Below, piece by piece: positions 1 to 6,251 of a stretch of DNA of 6,677 bases. The number at the start of each line of letters is the position of its first letter. Within the stretch, counting starts at the first letter, position 1. The stretch is from Bacteroidota bacterium. GTDB lineage: Bacteria > Bacteroidota > Bacteroidia > Cytophagales > Cyclobacteriaceae. The notes under the pieces were generated by a model. That model ran no database searches. It saw only the letters and a program-made list of their open reading frames with translations, and was not told the origin of the DNA. Where the stretch lies: contig JAPUIM010000154.1 of the NCBI GenBank assembly GCA_027297025.1, positions 1 to 6,677 of the forward strand, written 5' to 3'. The position numbers and the translations under genes were made by a program.

Positions 1-21
1 TTTTTATTTAAGGGTTTTGAT

Positions 22-29
22 TAAATTTG
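22..29 (+). promoter_or_regulatory. Candidate -7 promoter element for rpsU-xerC-hpf
   Basis: TAAATTTG fits the Bacteroidota sigma-70 -7 consensus TAnnTTTG exactly, and the same eight bases occur in the metK promoter of this window. A start site a few bases downstream would give a leader of roughly 20 nt before the rpsU ATG. The matching -33 TTTG element should lie 17-23 bp upstream, which is beyond the left edge, so only half of the promoter can be judged. The match is seen; promoter function is inferred. Confidence 0.45.
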
Positions 30-42
30 CGTCCCGTTAATT

Positions 43-48
43 AAAGGA
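43..48 (+). promoter_or_regulatory. Shine-Dalgarno sequence of rpsU
   Basis: AAAGGA lies 5 nt before the ATG at 54 and can pair with the CCUCCUUU end of Bacteroidota 16S rRNA. I find no equally well-placed Shine-Dalgarno before any other gene here. Work on Flavobacterium has shown that bS21 helps hide the anti-Shine-Dalgarno in this phylum, and that rpsU keeps a Shine-Dalgarno so that ribosomes lacking bS21 translate it preferentially. The site here fits that autoregulatory scheme, by analogy only. Confidence 0.6.
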
Positions 49-53
49 TAAAG

Positions 54-248
54 ATGATCATAGTCAACGTCAAGGAAAACGAATCCATAGATAGGGCATT
101 AAAGCGATTTAAAAAGAAATTTGAGCGTACCGGAGTGCTGAAAGAATTACGTAGCCGCACCTATTTCGTTAAACCTTCAATAAAAAGAAGAACAGTAAAA
201 CTCAAGGCAGCCTATCGCCAAAAGATGTACGCTGAGGATAATTATTAG
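54..248 (+). CDS. rpsU: Small ribosomal subunit protein bS21
   Basis: This encodes a 64-residue, very basic protein of the 30S subunit that sits near the 3' end of 16S rRNA on the platform. The start [19 protein letters not shown] and the following [16 protein letters not shown] are the family signature: a short strand, then two arginine- and lysine-rich helices. The length is normal for Bacteroidota. The ATG is fixed by the AAAGGA ribosome binding site 5 nt upstream. A run of eight T follows the stop at 250-257, but there is no stable stem before it, so read-through into xerC is expected. In this phylum bS21 is thought to help sequester the anti-Shine-Dalgarno, which links its own expression to ribosome composition. 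Confidence 0.95.
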   Translation: MIIVNVKENESIDRALKRFKKKFERTGVLKELRSRTYFVKPSIKRRTVKLKAAYRQKMYAEDNY

Positions 249-312
249 ATTTTTTTTCTATCATATAATCATTAAATTTATTTGAGGGAAGGTAATACTC
301 AAATTGGACTTA

Positions 313-1194
313 ATGGTTTCTTCTTTTCTAAAATACCTAGAATTTGAAAAGCGGTGTAGCCCGCATACCCTTAAATCTTACCGTAACGATCTTTTCCAAT
401 TCAAATCTTTTCTTGACTCTGACCTGGTTCCGGTAGAACTTGATAAGGTGGAACATCGACACATCCGGGGCTGGCTGATTCATATGGTACAATTGAACTT
501 GTCGGCTACCACCATAAATCGCAAGATTGCCACTTTGCGCTCCTATTACAAATATTCTCTTCGTCAAAATTTGATTCACGGGGATCCTTCTTCAAGGGTT
601 AAAATGTTAAAAGTTGGAAAACCTTTGCCGATTTTTGCCAAGGAATCGGAATTAACCAAAGCTTTAGACCAGATGATTTTTCAGGAAGGTTTCGGGGGGA
701 TTCGCGATCAATTAGTAATGGAGTTCCTTTATTCAACAGGTACACGTTTATCAGAACTCGTCAATCTACGGGAGCGTGATATAGATATTGCTCAGGCCCA
801 GGTGAAGGTATTGGGCAAACGCAATAAACAACGGATCATTCCTGTACCCAAGCCCCTGATATCTGTAATCTCAAACTATCAGGTAAAAAAAAGGAAAGAA
901 TTTCCGGATAACTACTCCCCCTACTTAATCGTTAGTAATAAAGGAAGGCAGAGTTACCCGATGTTAATTTACCGGATCGTGAATAAAGCCTTAAAACCAT
1001 TAAGTTCGCTGGAAAAACAAAGCCCACATATTCTACGTCATACTTTTGCCACTCACTTGTTGAACAAAGGGGCAGAATTGAACGCAGTTAAGGAATTACT
1101 GGGGCACAGCAGTCTGGCAGCAACCCAGATTTACACCCATAATTCTATTGAAAGACTGAAAGAGGTATTCAATCGGTCACATCCTAAAGCTTGA
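313..1194 (+). CDS. xerC: XerC/XerD-type tyrosine recombinase
   Basis: Site-specific recombinase of the XerC/D family, expected to resolve chromosome dimers at dif near the terminus together with a partner Xer protein. From the ATG at 313 it is 293 residues, the usual Xer length. An N-terminal SAM-like core-binding domain covers about residues 1-90 (FLKYLEFEKRCSPHTLKSY near the start) and the catalytic domain follows. Numbered from the ATG, all active-site residues are present: Arg145 in STGTRLSEL, Lys169 in GKRNKQR, His239 and Arg242 in PHILRHTFATH, His265 in LLGHSS, and nucleophile Tyr274 in IYTHN. An in-frame TTG at 304 would add three residues. A purine-rich GAGGGAAGG at 284-292 is 11 nt from that TTG and 20 nt from the ATG, so the start is not settled. 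No dif site, integron or phage gene is visible, and position in a ribosomal gene cluster argues for a housekeeping role. Whether it is XerC or XerD cannot be told from this alone. Confidence 0.92.
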   Translation: MVSSFLKYLEFEKRCSPHTLKSYRNDLFQFKSFLDSDLVPVELDKVEHRHIRGWLIHMVQLNLSATTINRKIATLRSYYKYSLRQNLIHGDPSSRVKMLKVGKPLPIFAKESELTKALDQMIFQEGFGGIRDQLVMEFLYSTGTRLSELVNLRERDIDIAQAQVKVLGKRNKQRIIPVPKPLISVISNYQVKKRKEFPDNYSPYLIVSNKGRQSYPMLIYRIVNKALKPLSSLEKQSPHILRHTFATHLLNKGAELNAVKELLGHSSLAATQIYTHNSIERLKEVFNRSHPKA

Positions 1195-1216
1195 TACAAC
1201 ACAAAACTGAGTTTCT

Positions 1217-1552
1217 ATGATTTTACGTATGCAACCCGTTCATTTTGATGCCGACCAAAAATTGTTGGACTATGTTCAAAAAAAGGTCGACAAACTGGAA
1301 ACATTTCATGACCGAATTATTGATGGGGAAGTCATCATGAGGCTTGAAAAAAGTCACCTAAACAAAAAAGAAGTGTTCGGAAATAAAACCGTTGAATTAA
1401 GGATCAACATTCCACGCCAGCAACTTTTTGTGAAAGATTTTTCCAATACATTTGAGTCGGCTATTGATCAGGCTTTAGAAAGGATGTCAAGACAACTCAA
1501 AAGAGAAAAGGAAAAAAGACAGCCCAGAAAAGTTAACACCAACCTAAAATAA
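1217..1552 (+). CDS. hpf: Short-form ribosome hibernation factor (HPF/RaiA/YfiA family)
   Basis: This protein binds the 30S decoding channel in stationary phase or stress and blocks tRNA and mRNA sites, so that idle ribosomes are protected. The 111 residues follow the beta-alpha-beta-beta-beta-alpha plan: VHFDADQKLLDYVQKKVDKL (8-27) is strand plus helix 1, strands lie near 35-44 and 57-73, and DFSNTFESAIDQALERM (74-90) opens helix 2. That helix ends in a basic tail, RQLKREKEKRQPRK. There is no C-terminal dimerisation domain, so this is the short form and cannot by itself make 100S dimers as long HPF does. It lies 22 bp after xerC, with no terminator between, and is probably co-transcribed with rpsU and xerC. 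Its stop is 2 bp from the stop of convergent metK. Confidence 0.9.
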   Translation: MILRMQPVHFDADQKLLDYVQKKVDKLETFHDRIIDGEVIMRLEKSHLNKKEVFGNKTVELRINIPRQQLFVKDFSNTFESAIDQALERMSRQLKREKEKRQPRKVNTNLK

Positions 1553-1554
1553 TC

Positions 1555-2859
1555 CTACAGGCCAAATACTGTTTTAACTTGCTCGACGTAATCGAGTTTT
1601 TCCCATGTAAAACACTCAACGTCCTTGTGGGTGGTTTTCCGGACAACTTCTTCGCCTGACTCCAAATTTCGCACCTCCAAATATTGGAGGGTCACAGGTT
1701 TTAGAAAAGGACTACGGCCCATATGACCATAAGCGGCTGTTTCAAAGAAAATAGGGTTGGTCAATCCGAGTCGTTCTATGATATTCTTTGGCTTCATGTC
1801 AAATATTTTCATGGTCTTTCCGGCTATTTCAGAGTCACTGATGTCCAATTGACTGGTTCCAAAAGTGTTTATTGTCAAGGATACAGGTTCTGCTACACCA
1901 ATAGCATAGGCAACCTGAACCAATACTTCCCCGGCTACACCGGCGGCCACCAGGTTCTTCGCGAGATGGCGGCAGGCATATGCGGCACTGCGGTCAACTT
2001 TGGTAGCATCTTTACCGGAAAAAGCTCCACCTCCGTGGGCGCCTTTTCCACCATAGGTATCGACAATAATTTTTCGTCCTGTTAGGCCGGCATCACCGTG
2101 AGGGCCGCCAATGATAAATTTTCCAGTAGGATTGATATGATAAATGGTACCCTTCAAATATTCCTGCGGTAGTACATGCGCCACAACATGTTCGAGAACG
2201 TCTGATTTTATCTTAGCCAACATAGCAGACTCTGCTTCTTTTCGTGCCTGTGGAGAACCGTTATCGGGTGTAATAAATTCATCGTGTTGCGTGGAAATAA
2301 CTACTGTGTGGATGCGATCTATTTTACCATCATCGGTATACTCTACGGTTATCTGAGATTTAGCATCAGGCCTTAAATAGGCCATAAGCTCAGGTTGCTC
2401 CTTTCTAATATATGCAAGTCGCTGTACCAATTTGTGAGAATAAGCCAAAGCCATGGGCATAAGGTCTGGAGTTTCTTCCGATGCATAACCAAACATCATC
2501 CCTTGATCTCCTGCTCCCTGTTCTTTCCCATCCATTTCATCCACGCCTTGTGCAATATCCGGACTCTGACTATGGAGGGTCACCATAATACCACATGACT
2601 CGGCATCGAATTTATAGTCATCTTTATTATAACCAATCCGTTTGATGGTATCTCTTACTACCTCCTGTACCTCAACATAGGCTTTGGTGGTTACTTCACC
2701 GCCTACAATTACCAGGCCAGTGGTAACAAAGGTTTCACAAGCAACCCGGGAATTTGGATCCTGTGCCAGCATGGCATCCAGGATGGCATCGGAAATCTGA
2801 TCGGCAATCTTATCCGGATGACCCTCTGAAACTGATTCAGATGTAAAAAGGTATGACAT
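1555..2859 (-). CDS. metK: S-adenosylmethionine synthetase
   Basis: Makes S-adenosylmethionine from methionine and ATP in the cytoplasm, releasing phosphate and diphosphate; it is the source of methyl groups for enzymes such as the neighbouring methyltransferase. The protein has 434 residues. Visible signatures are GHPDK (13-17, ATP and metal site), GAGDQG (115-120), STQHDEF (189-195), [14 protein letters not shown] (250-263) and the glycine-rich GGGAFSGKD (276-284). The enzyme looks intact. It is about 50 residues longer than the E. coli enzyme; much of this lies in a C-terminal tail ending [14 protein letters not shown], a form I associate with Bacteroidota. The ATG at 2859 lies about 20 bp from a well-formed promoter. 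The short leader leaves no room for a SAM riboswitch. Transcription runs towards hpf. Confidence 0.97.
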   Translation of the reverse strand: MSYLFTSESVSEGHPDKIADQISDAILDAMLAQDPNSRVACETFVTTGLVIVGGEVTTKAYVEVQEVVRDTIKRIGYNKDDYKFDAESCGIMVTLHSQSPDIAQGVDEMDGKEQGAGDQGMMFGYASEETPDLMPMALAYSHKLVQRLAYIRKEQPELMAYLRPDAKSQITVEYTDDGKIDRIHTVVISTQHDEFITPDNGSPQARKEAESAMLAKIKSDVLEHVVAHVLPQEYLKGTIYHINPTGKFIIGGPHGDAGLTGRKIIVDTYGGKGAHGGGAFSGKDATKVDRSAAYACRHLAKNLVAAGVAGEVLVQVAYAIGVAEPVSLTINTFGTSQLDISDSEIAGKTMKIFDMKPKNIIERLGLTNPIFFETAAYGHMGRSPFLKPVTLQYLEVRNLESGEEVVRKTTHKDVECFTWEKLDYVEQVKTVFGL

Positions 2860-2879
2860 TCATAGTTGGGGTTAAAGCA

Positions 2880-2909
2880 CAAATTTAGCCATTAATTGTA
2901 ATTAGCAAA
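2880..2909 (-). promoter_or_regulatory. metK promoter, Bacteroidota -33/-7 type
   Basis: Read on the minus strand, TTTG (2909-2906) is followed after 18 bp by TAAATTTG (2887-2880), which matches the phylum's -33 TTG and -7 TAnnTTTG elements at normal spacing. The expected start site is about 4-7 bp beyond, giving a leader of only about 15-18 nt. A short inverted repeat, CATAT-CTAA-ATATG at 2916-2929, lies just upstream of the -33 box. It could be an operator or simply the tail of the preceding gene's transcript. Confidence 0.7.
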
Positions 2910-2935
2910 GTGCGGCATATCTAAATATGGAAATA

Positions 2936-3646
2936 CTAGGCCTGCAGTAAAAAAATTGTCGGGATTTTATGTAAATCTGGCAACTGCCCCCTCCATTCAG
3001 ATACCTTCTTGGTCCTTACCACCTCATTTGATGAGGAAAGATTACAAGCGAAACAGATGTTGGTTTGATTTGCGCAACTATCCAGTAGGGCTTCCGCTAA
3101 TGCCCTGTTGCGATAGGGAGTTTCCATAAAAATTTGTGTTTTACCAGTTATAAGGGACTCATTTTCAATAGACTGAATCTTCTTTAAGCGCAATATCTTA
3201 TCAATTGGCAGGTATCCGTGGAACTCAAAGTGTTGACCATTCATTCCACTGGCCATCAAGGCTAATATAAGGGAAGAAGGGCCCACAAGTGGCGTAACTT
3301 TTACTTTATTGCGATGAGCCCATTGTACAATCTGATTTCCAGGGTCTGCAATTGCCGGACATCCTGCCTCTGAGATGACCCCTATGGATTGCCCATTCCT
3401 TAAGGGTGATAACAGTTTATTTATTTCTTGTTCATCCGTGTGTTTGTTAAACACTTCAAAGTGCAAATCGGAGACAGTTCTGAGTTTCAAGGATGAAATA
3501 AACCTACGGGCAGTTCTCACATTTTCAACCAGGAAGTAATCAACTGCTGAAATTACTTGTTTGATCTGAGGTGAAATCACCGACTCCTGGGTATTAGGAG
3601 CAATTGTACAAGGGATTAGATAAATTTGTGCGGGTTTATTGTTCAT
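2936..3646 (-). CDS. Short RsmI-like SAM-dependent methyltransferase (tetrapyrrole methylase fold)
   Basis: Belongs to the RsmI/tetrapyrrole methylase superfamily (COG0313 type). From the ATG at 3646 it has 236 residues starting MNNKPAQIYLIPC. Shared motifs are YLIP near the start, ISEAGCPAIADPG (91-103), the SAM-site loop PLVGPSSLILAL (119-130), FEFHGYLP (140-147) and FMETPYRN (173-180), the counterpart of the FESPHR motif of RsmI. E. coli RsmI (about 286 residues) 2'-O-methylates C1402 of 16S rRNA. This protein ends about 50 residues earlier and lacks the C-terminal extension, so the same target should not be assumed. A TTG at 3658 in frame would add four residues, but the ATG matches where relatives begin. 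No promoter match precedes it, and the 75-bp gap to the upstream hydrolase has no hairpin, so it is probably the last gene of a pdxJ operon. Family confident, substrate unknown. Confidence 0.82.
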   Translation of the reverse strand: MNNKPAQIYLIPCTIAPNTQESVISPQIKQVISAVDYFLVENVRTARRFISSLKLRTVSDLHFEVFNKHTDEQEINKLLSPLRNGQSIGVISEAGCPAIADPGNQIVQWAHRNKVKVTPLVGPSSLILALMASGMNGQHFEFHGYLPIDKILRLKKIQSIENESLITGKTQIFMETPYRNRALAEALLDSCANQTNICFACNLSSSNEVVRTKKVSEWRGQLPDLHKIPTIFLLQA

Positions 3647-3721
3647 AGCTTCATCCAAATAAGTCTTTCTATTTTCATCAATATTCTTTCTCTTAAACCC
3701 GGAAGAAACAGTGCCAAATTG

Positions 3722-4489
3722 TTAATCCTGATCTAAAAAAGTCTGCACTATTTCCAGGAATGCCTGTGGGGCCTCAGCATGCACCCAATGGCCAACTTCA
3801 GGTATGGTGTTTATGGTGGACTGAGGAAACTGCTGGTGAATGGCGCTATAATCTTCTTCTCTGATATATTCCGACGATCCCCCCCGAATGAATAGAGTTG
3901 GGATTTGGATTAATTCTGTGGCAGAAAGGGCGTCTCCTACCGCATTTATGTGGTTATGTATGGCCGTAAGATTAATTTTCCACTCCAATGACCCGTTTGA
4001 GCTTCTTTTAAGATTCTTCAATAAAAATTGCCGGATTTTTGGGTCATGGACAAATTTGCTTAATAAATCATCAGCTTTTCGACGACTTGACAACTCTTCA
4101 GTGTTTATTGAGGAAAGGCCATCCAGGATTTGCTGGTGATAAACAGGGTATTTTTTGGGGGCAATATCCACAATTATCAGTTTTTTAATACCATGTGGAC
4201 TCTGTGCAGCATAAAACATTGCAACTTTTCCACCCATAGAATGGCCGAGAATCGAATAATCAGCAACGCGCAGTTCATTTATAAGGTTATCTAAGTCGGC
4301 GACCATTGCCTCATAGTTAAAATGCTGGTCATGAAAGGACTGGCCGTGGTTCCGTAAGTCCACCAAGCATACAGTAGAATTTACTGCCAAATTCTTAGCC
4401 ACACTCACCCAATTATCCAGTGAACCGAAAAGTCCGTGTAAAATAATCAACGGAGGCCCTCGCCCTATGATTCGATAATTGAGGGTCAT
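3722..4489 (-). CDS. Alpha/beta hydrolase, YbfF/ABHD11-like esterase
   Basis: A 255-residue cytoplasmic serine hydrolase with no signal peptide. The oxyanion-hole motif HGLFGSLDNW lies at 18-27, VDLRNHGQS at 43-51, and the nucleophile elbow GHSMGG at 82-87 with Ser84. IIVDIAPKKYP (105-115) is characteristic of the YbfF/ABHD11 branch, and GHWVHAEAP (233-241) supplies His234. The acidic triad member could be Asp108 or Glu207 in FIRGGSSEYI; I cannot decide from sequence. Relatives cleave short acyl esters or thioesters in vitro, but the physiological substrate is unknown. The ATG is 3 bp after the pdxJ stop with no Shine-Dalgarno, which suggests translational coupling. Nothing seen ties its chemistry to pyridoxine synthesis. 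Confidence 0.9.
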   Translation of the reverse strand: MTLNYRIIGRGPPLIILHGLFGSLDNWVSVAKNLAVNSTVCLVDLRNHGQSFHDQHFNYEAMVADLDNLINELRVADYSILGHSMGGKVAMFYAAQSPHGIKKLIIVDIAPKKYPVYHQQILDGLSSINTEELSSRRKADDLLSKFVHDPKIRQFLLKNLKRSSNGSLEWKINLTAIHNHINAVGDALSATELIQIPTLFIRGGSSEYIREEDYSAIHQQFPQSTINTIPEVGHWVHAEAPQAFLEIVQTFLDQD

Positions 4490-4492
4490 AGG

Positions 4493-5206
4493 CTATTGAA
4501 GTTGTCGAAGATACAGTTGGATGGTATTTTCCAGTCCATAGTATAATGCATCACAAACAATAGCATGACCAATGGAAACTTCCTCAAGAAAGGGGATGGA
4601 GCACTTGAAAAACTTGAGGTTGTTCATGGTCAGATCATGTCCTGCGTTGATTCCCAAACCGAAATCATGGGCTATTTTTGCTGCTATTATATAGTCATCT
4701 ATGGACTTTTGGGGATTGTCAAGGTACTGGTTCGCATATCGCTCGGTGTAAAGTTCAATACGGTCGCATCCTATTTCCGCTGCTTTCTCAATCCGTTCTT
4801 CTATTGGATCTATAAAAATGCTGGTTCGTATACCAGCTGCTTTCAAATGACCAACAATTTCATTGAGTTGACTTTGATATCTGATGGTATCCCAACCCTC
4901 ATTGGAAGTGACCACGTCAGGTGCGTCTGGTACCAGGGTCGCTTGAGTAGGTTTGACAAGTTCCACTAACTTCATATACCGATCATCCGGATACCCTTCG
5001 ATGTTAAATTCTGTAGTAACTACATCTTGAAGATCCAGTACATCCTGGTGGGTGATATGTCGTTCGTCCGGTCGTGGGTGGACAGTAATTCCCTGAGCGC
5101 CGAACGATTCACAGTCTAATGCTACTTTTACCACATCAGGATTATTACCTCCTCTGGCATTGCGCAGTGTAGCAAATTTGTTAATATTTACGCTTAACTT
5201 GGTCAT
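4493..5206 (-). CDS. pdxJ: Pyridoxine 5'-phosphate synthase
   Basis: Last step of the DXP-dependent vitamin B6 pathway: condenses 1-deoxy-D-xylulose 5-phosphate with 3-amino-1-hydroxyacetone 1-phosphate to pyridoxine 5'-phosphate. It is a cytoplasmic TIM barrel, octameric in E. coli. The 237 residues compare with 243 in E. coli. Diagnostic stretches are [15 protein letters not shown] (6-20), [14 protein letters not shown] (39-52), FNIEGYP (67-73), SIFIDP (129-134), GINAGHDLT (185-193) and SIGHAIV (211-217). His43, Glu70 and His190 line up with the E. coli catalytic His45, Glu72 and His193. The NINK in place of NIDH near the start and the GYP after Glu70 are usual in Bacteroidota. It is first in a probable three-gene operon and diverges from the yqeY gene across 48 bp. 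Confidence 0.96.
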   Translation of the reverse strand: MTKLSVNINKFATLRNARGGNNPDVVKVALDCESFGAQGITVHPRPDERHITHQDVLDLQDVVTTEFNIEGYPDDRYMKLVELVKPTQATLVPDAPDVVTSNEGWDTIRYQSQLNEIVGHLKAAGIRTSIFIDPIEERIEKAAEIGCDRIELYTERYANQYLDNPQKSIDDYIIAAKIAHDFGLGINAGHDLTMNNLKFFKCSIPFLEEVSIGHAIVCDALYYGLENTIQLYLRQLQ

Positions 5207-5218
5207 TCCGTGATTTGA
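5205..5218. repeat. 14-bp direct repeat, first copy (second at 6243-6256)
   Basis: ATTCCGTGATTTGA occurs here, across the pdxJ start codon (minus strand), and again at 6243-6256 across the stop codon of the cvpA-family gene. The copies are identical over 14 bp and the flanks differ. They bracket the yqeY-cvpA pair. A chance match of this length in a window this size is unlikely but not negligible, so the meaning is uncertain. Confidence 0.4.
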
Positions 5219-5223
5219 AGGAC

Positions 5224-5249
5224 CGTAAATTTACGTAATATTAAGTAAA
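5224..5249. promoter_or_regulatory. Divergent pdxJ/yqeY control region with overlapping palindromes
   Basis: The 48 bp between the two divergent starts hold a perfect 12-bp palindrome, CGTAAATTTACG (5224-5235). Overlapping it is a 20-bp near-palindrome, TTTACGTAATATTAAGTAAA (5230-5249), in which nine of ten base pairs are symmetric. GTAAA or its complement appears at 5225, 5230 and 5245, and the two direct copies are exactly 20 bp apart. TAAATTTA inside the first palindrome is one base short of the -7 consensus on both strands, but no -33 TTTG sits at the right distance on either side. It may be a bidirectional core promoter, an operator, or both. The symmetry is seen; function is inferred. 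Confidence 0.45.
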
Positions 5250-5254
5250 ATGAA

Positions 5255-5707
5255 ATGAGCTTAAAGAAACAGATTGATGAGGACCTAAAGGTGGCGATGA
5301 GGGCTCAGATAAAGGATGAGATCAGGGCGTTGCGAGGAATTAAGTCAATGATATTACTCGCAGAAACTGAAAAAGGGGCCACTGGTGAACTATCCGAAGA
5401 CGCAGAAATAAAATTGCTTTCGAAAGCGGCCAAACAACGTCGGGATTCCGCCCGGTTATACGAAGATCAAGGACGTGAAGATCTAGCAGTTATTGAACGC
5501 TCAGAGCTGGAAATTATCAGCAAATACCTCCCTGTACAATTATCAGAGGAAGACTTGGTTGATCAATTGAGTCAAATCATTTCACAAGTTGGTGCAGTTG
5601 GACCACAAGACATGGGAAAGGTAATGGGAGCAGCCAACAAAGCGTTGAAAGGAAAGGCTGATGGAAGTACCATAGCTAAAGTGGCTAAAACCCTTTTAAA
5701 TAAATAG
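5255..5707 (+). CDS. yqeY: GatB/YqeY domain protein
   Basis: A 150-residue, mostly helical cytoplasmic protein of the YqeY family, which resembles the C-terminal domain of GatB, the tRNA-dependent amidotransferase subunit. Family signatures are DEDLKVAMRAQIKDEIRALR near the N-terminus, KAAKQRRDSARLYEDQGRED in the middle, ISKYLPVQLSEEDL, and GKVMGAANKALKGKADGSTI near the C-terminus. Length is normal. The GatB likeness suggests tRNA binding, but no reaction is established for free-standing YqeY proteins. The ATG at 5255 has no Shine-Dalgarno; another ATG at 5250 is followed directly by a stop. In many Bacteroidota I recall this gene next to ftsZ; here it leads an operon with the cvpA-family gene instead. 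Confidence 0.92.
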   Translation: MSLKKQIDEDLKVAMRAQIKDEIRALRGIKSMILLAETEKGATGELSEDAEIKLLSKAAKQRRDSARLYEDQGREDLAVIERSELEIISKYLPVQLSEEDLVDQLSQIISQVGAVGPQDMGKVMGAANKALKGKADGSTIAKVAKTLLNK

Positions 5708-5717
5708 GGTGTCAATT

Positions 5718-6251
5718 GTGAATATTACTGATATCATATTGTTGCTGATTTTAGGTTTTGCTGGTTACCGGGGCTATCAAAGGGGCTTTTTGGTTAGCCT
5801 ATTATCAATAGTTGCTTTTTTTGTAGCTACCTTACTGGCTTTTCTCCTCCTTGACTGGGGCGTACAAATGTTGGATGACTTGGTCGAAGGGTTTAATGGT
5901 GCCTTCCCTTACCTGGCTTTTATTTTGATATTTATAGGGGTTGCCATTGCTATAAACTTGATCGGTAAGGTACTTAAAAAAGCCATTGACCTAACATTGC
6001 TAGGAGGTTTTGACAGCATTGGCGGTGGAATGATCGGAATACTAAAATGGGTTTTTGGCCTTAGCCTTCTAATTTGGTTTTCTCAGAATGTGGGAATTGA
6101 AGTGCCTCCTGACATGCAAAACGGCTCCCTGCTTTACTCCAGGATTGAGCCTGTAGCACCCTTTGTAATAGATAGCATTTCAGCGTACTTGCCATTCCTA
6201 AAAAGCCTTTTTCAGTCAGTAACTGAATATATGCGACCAGCTATTCCGTGA
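5718..6251 (+). CDS. CvpA family inner-membrane protein
   Basis: A small integral membrane protein of the CvpA family. E. coli CvpA is needed for colicin V production and affects purF expression and envelope tolerance, but its molecular role is not clear. Numbered from the GTG at 5718 (177 residues), four hydrophobic segments are visible near 3-17, 25-45, 64-83 and 99-123. A conserved glycine-rich turn, GYRGYQRGF, lies between segments 1 and 2, and GGFDSIGGGMIG opens segment 4. The C-terminal part (SLLYSRIEPVAPFVIDSI) also fits the family. An in-frame GTG at 5709 would add three residues and leave a 1-bp gap to the upstream stop; I prefer 5718 because relatives begin M-N-x-x-D-I-I. Either way it is coupled to the yqeY gene. 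Confidence 0.87.
   Translation: MNITDIILLLILGFAGYRGYQRGFLVSLLSIVAFFVATLLAFLLLDWGVQMLDDLVEGFNGAFPYLAFILIFIGVAIAINLIGKVLKKAIDLTLLGGFDSIGGGMIGILKWVFGLSLLIWFSQNVGIEVPPDMQNGSLLYSRIEPVAPFVIDSISAYLPFLKSLFQSVTEYMRPAIP

Noticed and set aside
248..260. T-run after rpsU as an intrinsic terminator
   Set aside because: Eight T residues follow the stop, but the preceding sequence forms no stable GC-containing stem, and xerC has no clear promoter of its own.
313..1194. Tyrosine recombinase as a sign of an integron, phage or conjugative element
   Set aside because: The protein has normal Xer length and motifs, and lies in the conserved rpsU-xerC-hpf order with no attachment site, tRNA, cassette or phage gene nearby.
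1723..2085. Open frame of 120 codons on the + strand inside metK
   Set aside because: It lies antisense to a clearly intact metK, is rich in Cys, Ser and Gly as expected from a shadow of coding sequence, and resembles no family I know.
2860..2935. SAM riboswitch upstream of metK
   Set aside because: The gap is only 76 bp, AT-rich and occupied by a promoter close to the start codon, leaving no space for a structured leader.
4565..4969. Open frame of 134 codons on the + strand inside pdxJ
   Set aside because: It is antisense to conserved PdxJ motifs, including the catalytic histidine region, and has no promoter or ribosome binding site.
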